A stretch of DNA of 64,000 nt from Chionis minor (lineage: Eukaryota > Chordata > Aves > Charadriiformes > Chionididae), in the NCBI GenBank assembly GCA_013398295.1, contig VZSF01000963.1, forward strand, positions 206,439 to 270,438. Direction: 5' to 3'. Of this stretch, positions 12,201-24,832 are shown piece by piece. The notes below the pieces were generated by a model. The model had not been told where the DNA came from and ran no database searches. It was given only the letters and a program-made list of their open reading frames with translations. The translations under genes and the position numbers were made by a program. Every line of letters begins with the position of its first letter. Position 1 is the first letter of the stretch.

Positions 12201-12801
12201 GTTTGCAGGTAGGCGTCATGTTTCAAAGCTTTACTAGAAGAAGACTTTGGCTGGTTTGGTGTTGATTTGTTTGTTGCCTATGCTTGTGCCTTACCTTGCA
12301 GGCATCCTGTCATTATGTCCTTGTGAAGAAAAGTGTTATTCTTCATTCCTTGTAGAGGTGAGAGATGGCATTTCTAGGCTTAATAGTGGTTGATTTTGGG
12401 ATCCAGTCTCCCATCTGGAGCAACTGGATTGGGTACCGAGTTGGACGTAGGTTTATATGCTACATGGATATGAAAATCAAATATTTGCCCAGAAACTTAT
12501 GTTTTCCATGTTGCAGCAATACTAGATCCTCTTTCCTTATAAAGCAGCCACTGTCATCACTGATGACGAGCGATGTACCAGCTCCTTTCTGTGCCATATC
12601 CCTTGCTGTATTCCTGTTTAGGTAGTCAGCAACGTGCAAGACAATTAAGATTATTTACTCTCTGAAGTGCTGTGAGATAGAGCTGACTTGTAACCAACTT
12701 TGAGGATAAGCATAATAAGTCCTTTGTTATTTGGGGAAAAAAAAAGGAGCTGCAGAAATGGTCCAAGATATCTTATCTGTAAAACACTTTTTATTTATTT
12801 G
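9221..12801. other. Unique non-coding sequence
   Basis: Contains one short (CTGT)n microsatellite at 10183-10201. The open frames at 10132-10624, 11411-11656 and 11699-12201 have no recognisable domain. No repeat family was recognised. Confidence 0.4.
10183..10201. repeat. (CTGT)n microsatellite
   Basis: About 4.5 uninterrupted CTGT units followed by a T run. Confidence 0.9.
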
Positions 12802-12837
12802 CCTTTTTTCTTTTCTTTCTTTTTTTTTTCCCCCCCT
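12802..12837. repeat. Pure pyrimidine tract, 36 nt
   Basis: Uninterrupted C/T for 36 bases, ending in six C and a T. Low-complexity sequence; a similar pure tract lies at 22910-22940. Confidence 0.9.
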
Positions 12838-15743
12838 ATTTAGCTGGACCAAATAGTATTTTATGAACTGTGTTAACTAAATCTTGGCTGTGAATTTACT
12901 CTGACTTGGAAACTGCTATGAAACATAGAGATGAGCCAAAGCGGGATCTTACTGAGTAGTGTCCAGAACTGTTGTTGATCTGAAACGCTTGCAGCTTGCC
13001 AGTGCTCAGGTGGTGGGTGGCTTTTGGCTCACTGGTGTGCAGGACTCGAATCATGCTGAAGCATGTAGATGCTTAGAGATCAGGGGACCACAGACGTGCT
13101 GAGGACGATGACAAATCTTTGCATTTGCACAGCGCTCTGAAGATTATAAATGCTGTGTAAATGTTCACTTGAACTTCAGCATGAATTAAATCAAATAGAA
13201 ATTTGGTTTGGACTTTATTTTCAAAATGTTGCAACTGGTCAAACAGTTTTTGTGGTGGTTTTCTGGTTTTGTTCATTTAAATATTTATGAAAAATAAAGG
13301 GGGAAAAGATTCCATTCGGAAGGAAATCTTGCAGTATTTAACTGACTGTCTTAATATGCAGTTCTGTGCTGTGATTGCAGCTCTGAATCCTGCAGATTCC
13401 TTTCCTTTTGTGGCTACAGTAAACACATGTATATAATGAGACCGAGAAGGGTAATGTTTGTGACAGGAGTTACCTCTAGTTTCCCACTTTTTGGAGCAGG
13501 GCACAGACTGACCAGCAATGACTATGCTCAGTATGATTGGAATGGTGAGCTGAAATCCTCTGGCTGGTGTTACACAGAAACCCATAGCAGCTGAGCCATC
13601 GGTCCCTTCCAGCCTGAAAATGGGAGGATATGGGCCAGGATTCAGGGGAACACTGCCCAAAGTTAGGCTTTAAAACGTGGCCTCCCAAATCTCAGATGTC
13701 CTAAGCCCCCAGCGGCTCCCACACATGTCAAAAGCTGGTTTGTGAGCCGCAGCATGCCAGAGGATGAGGCCTCTTTAGCCAGGTGACTGAAGGCAGTTGG
13801 CTTCAGGAGTGATTTTTGAAATCTCAGCCAGTGTTTCTGGGTTTTTTATCTTCTAGCAGCCTAGACCTGTGTTTGCAGCAGCAAGGATTCTGCCTGCCTG
13901 ATCAAGGTCTGACATGCAAGAACCTGTATGGTCCTATCAAATGTTAAAAATATGTAAGGAGATTTGTTGGATTTTTTTCCCCACTCCCAGTAAGCCTTGC
14001 TGGGTAAGACAGTCCCTCTCAGTTTAATTTCTTTGTGCTCTTCATCCTCCGACTGTGCTGCGCAGAATCTCAGCCTTTAACATTTTTCACCTTGTTGAAT
14101 TCACTGTGTATATTAGTATAGTGAATGAGTCATCTGGCATATTTAAGTGCAAACCTTAGGAGAAGATAGCTCTAAAATTGCCTTTTCTACTGGAAGCTGA
14201 TAAGCTCATTACATATGCAAAAAAGGATGCGTATATCAGCCAAAGCCAATATATGACTTAGTAGTGAAGACCAGTCTGAAATACAAAATATATGTAACGA
14301 TGAATTTAAACACCTTACTAAATCACAGCTATGCCATTTTATTAGACATTGTTTCATAAACTATGAAAGCTTTAGCTATCATATAAATCTGTCTCTTAAT
14401 AGGCAGCAGTTACATTTTTTTATAATTTATTTCTCCGATACTGCTCAGCAAAAATGCACCTTCCTGGCAGCTTGGTTTATATACTACATTTTGTTTATCA
14501 CTCCAGGTCTTGCCGTGCTCTCTCTGCTGCTGCCATGTGAATAACAGAAATACGATCTAGAGGTTGTGAAGGTAGGGGTTACAAAGAAGTCCTTGGCATT
14601 GCTGGTGCTGAGCAAGGGGTTGAGATGGGCTCCTGCAAGCAGCTTCTCATATTGCTACGTGGGACCACACACTGCTTAGGGTTTGCTTAGTGCCGAGGGC
14701 AGCGGGGCCTCTTGCAGTGGCTCAAAATACATGCTAAATATATATCAGCTACCAGGGATTGCTGATGTCCCAAGTCAGACCAGTCGCTATCATTTTTATT
14801 GCCCTAATGTGATCACTTGAGTCACTTGTGCCAGATGTGGGAATAGCTGTGAAGCTCTTTCATAAGTGTTCTAGGAGATCCTGGTTGGCAAATACCTGAT
14901 ACGTTACTATTTGAGGATGTTGAACATGACTTGTGATGCTGGTCAGGTATGTGTACAGATTGCCTTTGAGGGTGGTTCTCACGTCAGCTGTCACAGTCGC
15001 CCCCAGCCATCTAGTGCAGAGCAACAGTTGGCATCCAGGAGCTGCAATGGGTTTGTCCATCCTTTTTTAGTTTCAGTCATTAGTGTATCACCACCAATTC
15101 CAGTCAATCAAGAGAGTGGTAACCCTCAATCCTAAGTCTACCAAATGTTTTTTATCTTTTTCTGTCTGGGATTTTTACTGATAAATCTAATACTGGATGA
15201 AAACATAGCGCCTCTCAATATTCTGCTAAATGGCTAGCACTGGGGGTTTTTCATACTGTTTAAACAATTAAAGTCTCCCTGTCATTTCTTTGATGTTTTT
15301 TCAACCAATGTTCTTGCTCTGGCAAAATGGTTTGAACACACTGTTTCTCTGTTTATACTTCTCCATATCAATGAAGAAGCACCAGCAGGAATGGGGATAC
15401 ACAAAGATTTCTCTGTGATTTCCCAGCAGCAGATGCTTTTTGGACAAATGACCTCTGTAACAGTTCATGCAAAAAGAAAAGAAATTTAAAGAAATTTTTT
15501 TTTTGTTTTAATTACTAGAGATCTGCTTTCCTTTCAGGTCAAACCATTGGTAAAATCTCCTTTTCCATGCTAAGGAAAGCCTGAGCAGTGCTCATCATTT
15601 TAAGAGTTGATGATTCCTCTCTTACATCTAAAACCAAGCCAACTGTGAATAAAACCATGGTATCCATTGAGACCTCCTTGTGCAAAACTTCCTTAAAGGA
15701 AGTTTAGTCTATCACCTGAGAAAAATGCACTTTTTCTCACGGC
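12838..15743. other. Unique non-coding sequence
   Basis: No repeats or exons recognised. Overlapping minus-strand frames at 13277-13688 (127 and 70 codons) lack domain features. Confidence 0.4.
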
Positions 15744-15765
15744 TTTTTTTTTTTAAAAAAAAAAA
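15744..15765. repeat. T11A11 homopolymer palindrome
   Basis: Eleven T followed directly by eleven A, a perfect 22-bp dA:dT palindrome. It is a larger form of the tract at 2841-2859. Confidence 0.9.
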
Positions 15766-18700
15766 TTCGGAAGAGATTAATAATCTATGTGACTTGAGAA
15801 AAACGTATCAGCCAAAACCAACATAGCTAGAATATAGTCAAGTTGTAATTATTGGCTCCAAATGAGTGCAGTTTTCTAGAAGTCAAAAGGATCTGTAATG
15901 TGGGCTTAGAGTGGGTACAGAAATGTCACCCTGTGGGTTGATGCATTTGTTATCAAGGACCACCACACAAAAGCTCTGATTTACCCAAACGCAGTGTCTC
16001 TGCCAGTTCCTGCAATAGGTTTTTTCACAGCCATCCCATTCAGTATGTCTCTGTAATTTAAAAAAGTCATTTAGCTCCTTTAAAAAGTATACGCTTACCT
16101 GGAATACTTTCTTCCATTTTTAATTTCCTTTTGCTTGTGTCAGACTACTGATGACATTGCAAAATGAAATGAATATTTGATTGCAGAGTTCATAATAAAT
16201 GCAGGTCTATTTGCGTAAGCCTGTCAAGTTTATATATCTGATGCCATCAAACTTCTTTTGAAAAAATACAGCAAGACCCCAGTCTTGCAGGGCCCTTCAC
16301 CACATCCTTAATTTTCATCTGCATTAGTTTTATGGATGCTGCTGAGACTCCTCAGTTATTTGAAGCTGAGAAGGTGGCTAGCTTGTTTTCCTTCTGCAGC
16401 AGTAATGCTAAGGTTTGAGATCTGCATTAAGGATGGTGTGTCAGCATGTGCCAGCCGATCCTGGTATTTTAGAGCATAGGTAGAGTTAACCATATGCCTA
16501 AACTGTCAGTCAGATGCTTTGCAATGTTAAGTAAATGTACCCATCAACTGAAGGCGAGAGGAGTGCTACCAGGAGCACCCATCTTGCCAGAGATTCAAGA
16601 ATAAGCTGAGAAAGCGGTGTTTTTGCTATTCGGCCAGGTGTGTCAAATGCAAACAGCAGCTTTGCAACAGAAGGACTCTTCTGTCACGGATATTTAAGCA
16701 AGTTATTAAAACACTTATTCTTGTCCTTTCTGTGAAAGATTGTGGTGACTAGTGGAGAGATGATCTGTTCATGCTGGCTAACTCCAAACAAAACTTTATT
16801 GTTTACCTTTAAAAAAATTTAGAGTGAAACCAAGCAAGGAAATTTTAAAAATAAAAAAAAATTAAGCTGTTGAAAAAGCAGTGATCTTCTCAAACACACA
16901 GAGAAAACATGTGTTAGTGAGAGTTGGTTATGTGCTACCTCTGAGAAACAAAGAGCAATGACAATTAAAATACCAAAGGGAAAAAGTGTCGCTTTGATTC
17001 TTGGTTACCCTTTTTATATGGCAATGCACCAGTTGAGGCATTCATTCTTAATTCCAGAAGTCTTCCTGAAAAGAGAAGATTATACAAATTGCTTGGCTGG
17101 AGCTCAGCAAGTAGCGGCACACTACCTGTTTTAATTGTGTGCCCATGAGAAGACCTCTCTGTATGGTGGGGTGATGCTTTACCCACATGAGGTGGGGTGA
17201 CGTACATGAAGGCTAGGCTTGAGTGTCTTCATTAAAACTTTTGCAGAGTGATGGAGGATAGCTCATGAGAATTTCAGTGGGATTGCAGGTGTGTGACAGG
17301 TGTTTTTAGGGACAACTGCCCCACATCAGAAAAGTTCGCTGCACACCTAGAGCAGCTCTTGCTCCCTTTTGGCTTGGGATGTGTCTGATGCTTAATCCTG
17401 GAGTTGCTAGGATCCAGGGTCTTTCTGTTTGTAATCTGTTCCACTTTCTGGTGCAAAGAAGAAAATATTTTTAATGCAAAATCCATTTTAACGCACACAC
17501 ACAAAAAAGCCCCTACAGCTGTTTGAAAGCTGTTCGGAAGTATAGCGTATTAGAAATAGTCCCAGCTGAAATGGATTAACAGGCAGAGTTCAAGGGAGGA
17601 GGTCAAATGTGTAAACTGAATGCAATTTATCTTGTGGCACTGCAGTTTATCACATGATTGCAGAAATAAAGAAATACCACACACATGCATATATTCACAC
17701 CCAATAATTTAAGAATAACTGTAAAACGTCTTAAAAGACATTAAAATGATTCTGATGACATCATGCTGTCTGGGGTAATAAACCAAAGATGGTTGAAGTC
17801 AGTTCCACAATAGGTGTAGCCACATATGTCTTTATATATATTTCACATCTCAGGACAAAGGTACCGAACACAAGTATTGCATACTAACTGCATGGGGAGA
17901 CACTGATAAAAATTTTTCTCTCATGGGTTTTTTCATGCTACATTTCATTAGGGGTTTGTTTTTTTTTTTTTTTAACATTTACAGAAATCCTTTGGTGTCT
18001 GGATTAGCGTCACTTAGAGATCTTTAAAACTTGTGGGATGGTTTGCCACCTTAGAAAATGGAAAGAAAATTTTGGCAGGACATGACTGTGCAATTTCCTC
18101 AGAGACTGTCCTTTTGGGAAAGTTTTATTTTCTGCTTTGGGGGGAGCAGGAAGCTTCTCTGTTTCTGGATAGTTGCATTCACGACGCTATCTGCATAGAG
18201 ACCCCCTGCTTCCTTGGTGACTTCAGATCCTGATGGCATGGTATTTCCAAAGCCCATGCTTTGCTGGTGCCATAGTGTCGGTGATCCTTAAGTGCGTTGG
18301 GACCACGTGTGGTATTTTCCTTGATATGTTGCAAAGCTCATAAAATAAGCTTGTAGAAGCTCATTTAAAGGTCATGGAAGATGCTCATGAAAATCTTGTC
18401 ATCCTGGGACTCGCAGAGTGGACCGCATTGCCTTGAGACAATGCAGCCTGTTAATAACCTTTAGTCTTGCGTTGGATATTAATATCATCTAAGCTTGTGC
18501 GTATGTGTGAGTTAATCACTCTCTGATGTGGGAAGGTATTCCTCTGCACTTTGAAAGATGTTTACTAATGTCACCAAAATAGAAAAGATGATGGGCATCC
18601 TTATGAAGGAGGAACTATGACTGGTGAGCCACTTGGAATTAAAAGGTCAAGATAATTTTGCATTTCAGTCACATTGGATACGAAGTTTAATGATAAGGAC

Positions 18701-19499
18701 GTATTTTGAAAGACGCTTAAGGTGGCATAAACTCCAGTGAAGGATGTTAATGTAACATTAATAATAATTATTTAGAAGTGTGACAAACTTGTCTTGAGCA
18801 GCCTCTATTATGCACAATCTCAGAATGAAATTTAAAGTAGAAGGTAATTTCTAGATGTAATTAAAAACTTGTCAGAGTGGCAAAGCAACCACTTTTGATC
18901 TCACTTCGATTGTAAGCACTGTAATGAAGTGGCTCAGCCTGGAATTTTCCTACCTGCAGCTTGAGCATGGGCCATCCTAGTGCAGTATCTGATGCAGTTG
19001 CATTTCTAATGCATTAAGCTCTCGTGTTGTTCTCGGAGGAACAATACCCCAAACTTGTTTTCTATGGTAATTTTCTTTCAAGGACTGTTTTTAAACAAAT
19101 CGCTGAAGTATCAGTGGCCCCTACTTCAACCATAACAATTTCCAGACCATGCAGAAAACTATTGAGTTGGCATATTTGCAACTTTTCCTTATCCTCATGT
19201 GCCAGTTGCTTGAGGGACAGTAACTGGAGCATGTAGCCCTCCATCCAGCGTGCCCTCCCAGGCTGCTTATTTCTGAACACCTCCTTGGCTTTTGTCTGCT
19301 TATCTTTTATATTATTAAGGAACTCGATACGTTAAAAGAAGTGCCTCGACAACATCCTCGGGGCTTCTTTGGTTTTATACCAAAACTGTTGTACTTGGCT
19401 GTTTATGCATCCCCATCCACCACTGCCAGTGACCCCCAATTTACTACTGGCCCAGGCAGGGCCTGGAATTAGGCCATGGATGGACTTTATAATTGTTAC
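15766..19499. other. Unique non-coding sequence
   Basis: AT-rich, with a 15-base T run at 17959-17973. No interspersed repeat, RNA gene or exon is supported. Confidence 0.4.
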
Positions 19500-20206
19500 T
19501 GTCCTGATTAGAGGTAAAATAGGATCAATTTTCTGTTCAGTAACTTTACTTTCTAGCTAGGCCTCTTCTAACTGCTGAAATTAACGGCATGTTGTGCAGA
19601 AACTGCTTGCTCTCAGAGTGATAAGACCGATGTTTGTAATTCATAGCAAGGCATGGTACGCAGAGAGGCCCTTGCTTATACCTGTTGCTGTAACACCCAA
19701 GGGCAGCCAACTTTGTTATTTGCCCTGTTGGAGGGTTGGAAGCGGAAAAGCGCAGAGGGGTCACAACTGTGGGGAGGAGTGGACAGGACAGGTGACCGAA
19801 AACTGACCAACAGGGTATTCCATCCCATCTGCCTCATGCTCAGTGTAAAAGCTGAGGGACCAAAGGGTCAGCCCTCTTTCTTCAATGGCTGTGGTCTAAG
19901 GAGGACTCCTCTCATCTGCCTTTTTTCCCCGATCCTGAATCCAGAACCGGAATCCAGTTCCTGTCCATCACAGAGTCCAGTCTGGGACTTCCCCAGTGGC
20001 TGCTGGTTATGTGATCTTCATCCTGGGAGCTTGATACGATTTTGTATAGATTTCATTATTTTCTTTTTATTCTATTATTAGTATTTCGTTAAAGTAGTTT
20101 AGTTCCTTCTAAACTTGTCTCTTTCTCTCCCCCCTCTCCTTGGAGAGGGAGGTGGGGAGAGTATCTGTTGTTCCCCTCAGTGGCCAGTCTGGCCCAAACC
20201 ACGAGA
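19500..20206 (+). mobile_element. Solo LTR of an avian ERVL-like endogenous retrovirus
   Basis: The 707-bp segment starts TGTCCTGATTAGAGG and soon reads GGATCAATTTTCTG, the opening typical of avian ERVL-type LTRs. It has a promoter-like block, ATTCCATCCCATCTGC then CATGCTCAGTGTAAAAGCTG (about 19819-19853, a decayed TATA region), an AT-rich stretch with CGTTAAAGTAG near 20080, a C/T-rich U5 with a GGAGAG hairpin (about 20123-20160) and the end CCCAAACCACGAGA. The flanks give a 5-bp target duplication, GTTAC (19495-19499) and GTTAA (20207-20211), with 4 of 5 bases matching, as expected for ERVL. No gag, pol or env sequence is next to it, so it is a solo LTR left by recombination. The open frame at 19653-20081 is an accident within it. 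The ends are inferred. Confidence 0.82.
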
Positions 20207-23014
20207 GTTAATATTTACCACCAAAGATGTATTTCTGTGTCTGCCAATCTGCTCCTCTCACCTGCATTTCTAAGAGCCATTTGCCTCATTTCATGTTAAC
20301 AAAATTTGGGGAATGGCAGTAAGGGGGAGGCCATCAATGGGGCTACCGTAATTGTTGTAATCTAGTCTTCATGTTTTTGTCTTGACATTACCCACAAGCA
20401 GGCCATTTAATAGCAGATCTGTGAGTATTTTGTCTTGCTTTCTCACGAGGCTGGCCTTTTCAAAGGAGCTGTTGGAGCCTAAGCAGAGAAAGCTCATTTT
20501 AACTCAGTATTAATGAACTTGATGGCCTTCAAACCCTCGGTGCCAGTGACTATGCTGAGATTGTGTCTTAGTTCACTTATAATCTGTGACCCACGGTGAT
20601 TGTCCTTATCTGATCTCCACGAGGTTCAGTGAGATCCCCATAGGACACTCTGTCAGTGTATCATCTCGATGGTTCAGGTTGCCCTTGGGCTGCACGCTAT
20701 AGTGGACCTTCACCAGTGCCTCCTCATCTGTGGTCAACAGCAACACAGAGCTCGGGTAGGCGCCTTGCAGCTCTTATTTTTGGTTACAAGTGTCAGGACA
20801 GGGCTGCCTGGTGGCCTGCAGTTCAGCTCAAGGGTTGGGCGTGTCCCATCACCCAACACATCATGAAACCAGTGATTTAGATTTTAAAGAAAACCGTTTT
20901 GGGAAAGGAAAAAAATCCATAAACCAAAATTAAAACTAACCGTGGGTTGAATGTATGCACTACCCTCTTTTATAAGGATATTCTAAAAAACCCTCATAAC
21001 ATTGATTTAGGATTGAAAAAAAAAAAAAACGAGCCAATATGTCCTAAGTTTGGACGCTGGTGTCTGGTGGGCTTTTTGCTTTGTATGTGTTGTTTTGGTA
21101 AAGATTGGAAGAGTTCTAGGGTTATGTAGTGCTGTACATTTTATGGCACATTTAAATGTCTATATCATAAATAGCTTTACCATCAGAAGGCATGAATGTC
21201 AGCCTATTGACACATTATAAATACACAAATGGAATGTAGCCTGGCAGACTGGTGCTGGTTTTGAGATTTAATAGTACATCTGTATCATTTATCCCAGTGG
21301 GAAATAACACAGGATGTTGCCTTGTAATTTTTTACTACTGTATAATAAAATGTAACCATAATAAATGGCATCTAAGCAAGTAATGCAGCAGATTCTGGAT
21401 TTCATCCAGTGTGCCTTTACCGCTTATCTTACGTTAGCTTTGCTTTCCCAGCTTTTGGCAACATACGATTTTGACTGGACATAAATTGAATGTAGAGCTC
21501 TTTAATGTGTTATATATGTATCTATACGGAAAGAGACCCTCCGTGCCAAATGCATCCCACCTCTTAATCAGCTGGTGTTAGCACTGTACTGGTTCATTCC
21601 TCTTTAAATTACTCACATCCTAAATTGAACTGTCCTTGAAAGGGTCTGTTCTGCATTTCTGCACTTCAAGAATGTCTTTGCAGGTTGATTGCTTTCCCAA
21701 ATGTCCTTACTGTGATACAGTGTTATATGCAAGTAGCCTTTTGATAAAAACTCAAGCAATGATATTTCATCGAAGCATTGTCATACTCATGCAAATTGAG
21801 AGCAGGGATTTGGTGGAGTTAGGTTGGTTGAATTTTAACTCATCGTATATTTCCTGCCCAGTGCTAATGGGGCACCTTGCACACCTTTCAGCGTGCTCAG
21901 GAGGTACCGTGTCCTGCCTGGTGCTGGTCCTTCCCTAGCTGCAGTGTCTGGGCTGTCGCATTGCTGCAGGCTGTGATTTTTTATTAAAGCCACAAGAAGT
22001 CTGAGAAAGGACTCGGCATCCATTTAGGCACTTCTGCAGGGGCCTGATAATGCAGAAGCGCTCTCCGGATGCTTTCTAACATCTCGCCCGTGATGTTCCA
22101 AGTGAAGAAAAATAGGAAAATGTTATTTTGTGCATATGAGAGTACTGCACATTTGTAAAAAGACAATTAACACAGAAATGAGGGAGGCTTTTGATTCATC
22201 AAGTAGATTCAACAGACTGTGTCATTTCCTTGATTTTCATTTTAATTAGGATTAATCAGTTTTATCTCCTAAGGTCTTTGCTGGGAATTTACACGAAACA
22301 GAAGACTTTGGTCAGCAGTGTGCCAGTGTAATAACTCCTACTTGAAGAAGTCCAGCTGTGGCACATATAGCCAGGATTAGATTTGGCAGGACCCCAGCCT
22401 TCCTTCTCCTCTCACATTAAATACCTTGCTGTTGCAGGGAACCCTCTGGGTCTTCCACTACCAGGGCCTGGACTTCACGTACCTGCCTGGTTGCTTGCTT
22501 CGAAAACCACTTGGGACCAGTATATTGATTGGAAGAAAATCCCTGGGATGCCCTGCTTTCTGCTCCAAAGACAGGCACAAAAGTCTTGCTTAACCCCAGC
22601 AGCCATTGTTCCTAACAGCTGGGAGCTAGAGCCAGTTGAGGCAAAATGAAGCTGACCTTTTTCTCCTGAAACTCAATCTATTTCACAGAAGTGTATGGAT
22701 TTGGATGGAGTTTCAGAGGTTCTGTTTGATATGTTAGAAACGGAAAATGAGGGAAAGGAGCCACATGGTTCTATAGGGAGGAGAGCATCATCCCAGTGGC
22801 CTTGTAGGGGAAGAGGTGAAGTTTAAGTGGATGTTCCGCATCATGCAGAGCACAAGCATGACTCCAGCGTGCCTTACGTGAGTGTTGCTGTCCTAGTGTT
22901 GGGCTACGTCCTCTTTTTCTTCTTTTTTTCCTCCTTTTTTGCATTTTTTTTGAAGTCTCTCTCTCATCCCATCAAGAAAAAAAAATCTTTGAAAACTATT
23001 ATAAAACCAAACAA
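20207..23014. other. Unique non-coding sequence
   Basis: Holds a 14-base A run (21016-21029) and a 31-nt pure pyrimidine tract (22910-22940). No repeat family or exon is supported. Confidence 0.4.
22910..22940. repeat. Pure pyrimidine tract, 31 nt
   Basis: Uninterrupted C/T, followed by more T-rich sequence to about 22952. Confidence 0.9.
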
Positions 23015-23017
23015 ATC

Positions 23018-23087
23018 TTTGTGGTTTAGTTGGTAGAAGTATTTATGAGTGGAGACATTTCACCTTGGAAATTCGAGTAATTTCCAA
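23018..23087 (+). other. tRNA-like internal-promoter motifs with a perfect hairpin
   Basis: TGGTTTAGTTGGTAG (near 23021-23035) fits a Pol III A box and ATTCGAGTAA (23071-23080) resembles a B box. A perfect 9-bp stem, TTGGAAATT with AATTTCCAA, closes a CGAGT loop (23065-23087). I could not fold a full cloverleaf with acceptor and anticodon arms, so this is not called a tRNA gene. It may be a decayed tRNA-derived SINE head or chance. Confidence 0.2.
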
Positions 23088-24629
23088 ACATCATGAGCAT
23101 TTTATTATGGTTGTTTTTCTGTACCAAAAAAGATATCTTGCTATGAAAACGTCCATATAACATGAAGGTGAAAATTTAGCTTGTATTTTATTTCCTTACT
23201 GGAAAGGATATGATTGTTCCAGAATATGTGACATGTAAATGTTTTCCTATTGATTATATGAGAACAAAATTTCATACATGTGGGCCCTACAACAGTAAGT
23301 ATCAAGTGTAGGTTTTAAGCTTCTTGTACACTCAAATAACAGATTTGAAAGCCATTAGGCGTATGAACAAGAAGAAAATGGAGACAGAAGGCAAAAAATG
23401 CTGAAGGGAAAATCCTACTGAAAGCCCACAAAGCATTTTCAAGCTTACAGAAATGACCTGCTCTGTTTCTGTTATGCAGAAGTGTTAAAATGAGAGCAGG
23501 CGACCCTTCTCCCCCAAATCATTCATCTGTTATGTCTGCAGTGTATTTAGACTGAATCCTTTCCCAGATGCTGTGGATCTGTTGGTTCCAGGGGAAATTA
23601 ATGGGATTTTACCATTTGCTTTGAGGAAAAGGGGACTGGACTTTCTCGTGCTATCTTTGGCAGCAAGGAGTGAGGAACTTTCCTGTCTGCTCACTTTAAA
23701 TACTGCATCTTTTTAAGCATTTTTGCCAGAGAGCCTAATTTGTGTTACTGCAATATAACATGTTGGAAAATTACAGGGGTTAATGTACAGCAGTGTGATA
23801 CACAACCATAATGGTAGACTAATGTTTTTTAAATGGTAAACCAAAGGCATTCGTAATACCAGTTGCAGTAAATTACCTGCAGTTCTTGCCAGAGATTAGT
23901 TTAGCATTGCTTTTAATATTTTACGCACTGAAGTGGTTTGCAAAGACTAAAAGCTTTGCTCACTTTGCACACTCATGCTTTCTTCTCTCCTTGTATGAAG
24001 CACTCTCTTGCCGATGAATTGTATAGCAGGAAGTTTTATTACATTCCAATTATACTGCCTTGGAAAGATTTTCCTAGTAATCAGTGAAAACAATATCAGA
24101 TTTATGGTGTCATAACTGGGCCAGGTATATCTAAAACACATACAAATGACATAGGAGGTTTTGACTTTAAATGTTACCATAGAGATTTGACCGTACATAA
24201 TCCCATTAAAATAGAAGAGTACAAGATAAAATGATCCATTTGCAATTATAATTATGCATATCGAGATTGACCATTCCTTAAAAAATTGGAAGTGCAAGGT
24301 GGAGAAGGGCACTTGAGCTATCACTCTTTGTTGAAAGCATTGATGGAAGAATAAAAAAATTGAGGAGGATCGATTTGTCAGTAATGGGCACAGAAACGTA
24401 TGGGAAGCATTTCTTGGGAAGGTGAAGGGAACGTAACCTGTTTGCAGTTGTGGTTAGCTTTGCTTGGAGACCCACCACAAAAATACATGATCAAACACAG
24501 AACAGTAAGTAACACTCTGAAGTACTTCATCTGCTCTTGACACTTGATAAATAAAGTGTATTAGTTGATCAGTTTAGTATTGGAGAGTCAGCAAGGCCTC
24601 ATGAGTGCTCAACAAAGGAGGTGAGTTTT
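23088..24629. other. Unique non-coding sequence
   Basis: No repeat or exon is supported. Minus-strand frames at 23947-24478 have no recognisable features. Confidence 0.4.
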
Positions 24630-24832
24630 GTTCTAGCTGTCGGTGGCCTCCTGTTTGACCTTGAGCGATTAATTTTTGTCTCTGTACCTTTCTTTCTGTT
24701 AATGCTTGTCATCGTGGAGGATGAGCTCCTTGGGAGAGAGATTTCTTTGCATTGTGTTATGTGAACAATGAAGCCTGAGCCTGGCTGAAGCCTCTAGGGG
24801 CATCTCTAATACAAATTATAATTGTTACCTTT
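24630..24832 (+). repeat. Ancient MIR/CORE-type SINE
   Basis: The core TTTGACCTTGAGCGATTAAT with following TGTCTCTGTACC (about 24654-24690) matches the MIR-type 'gacctt-g-gc-a-t-a' order. The downstream part follows the 3' region of old amniote SINEs: GAGCTCCTTGGGAGAGAG, then GCCTCTAGGGGCATCTCTAA and TACAAATTATAAT near 24810-24823. Both halves lie in the right order and spacing, so most of the element is present. Heavy divergence marks it as older than the CR1 copies here. Confidence 0.68.

Noticed and set aside
19653..20081. 142-codon frame on the plus strand
   Set aside because: It lies inside the solo LTR, which is non-coding.
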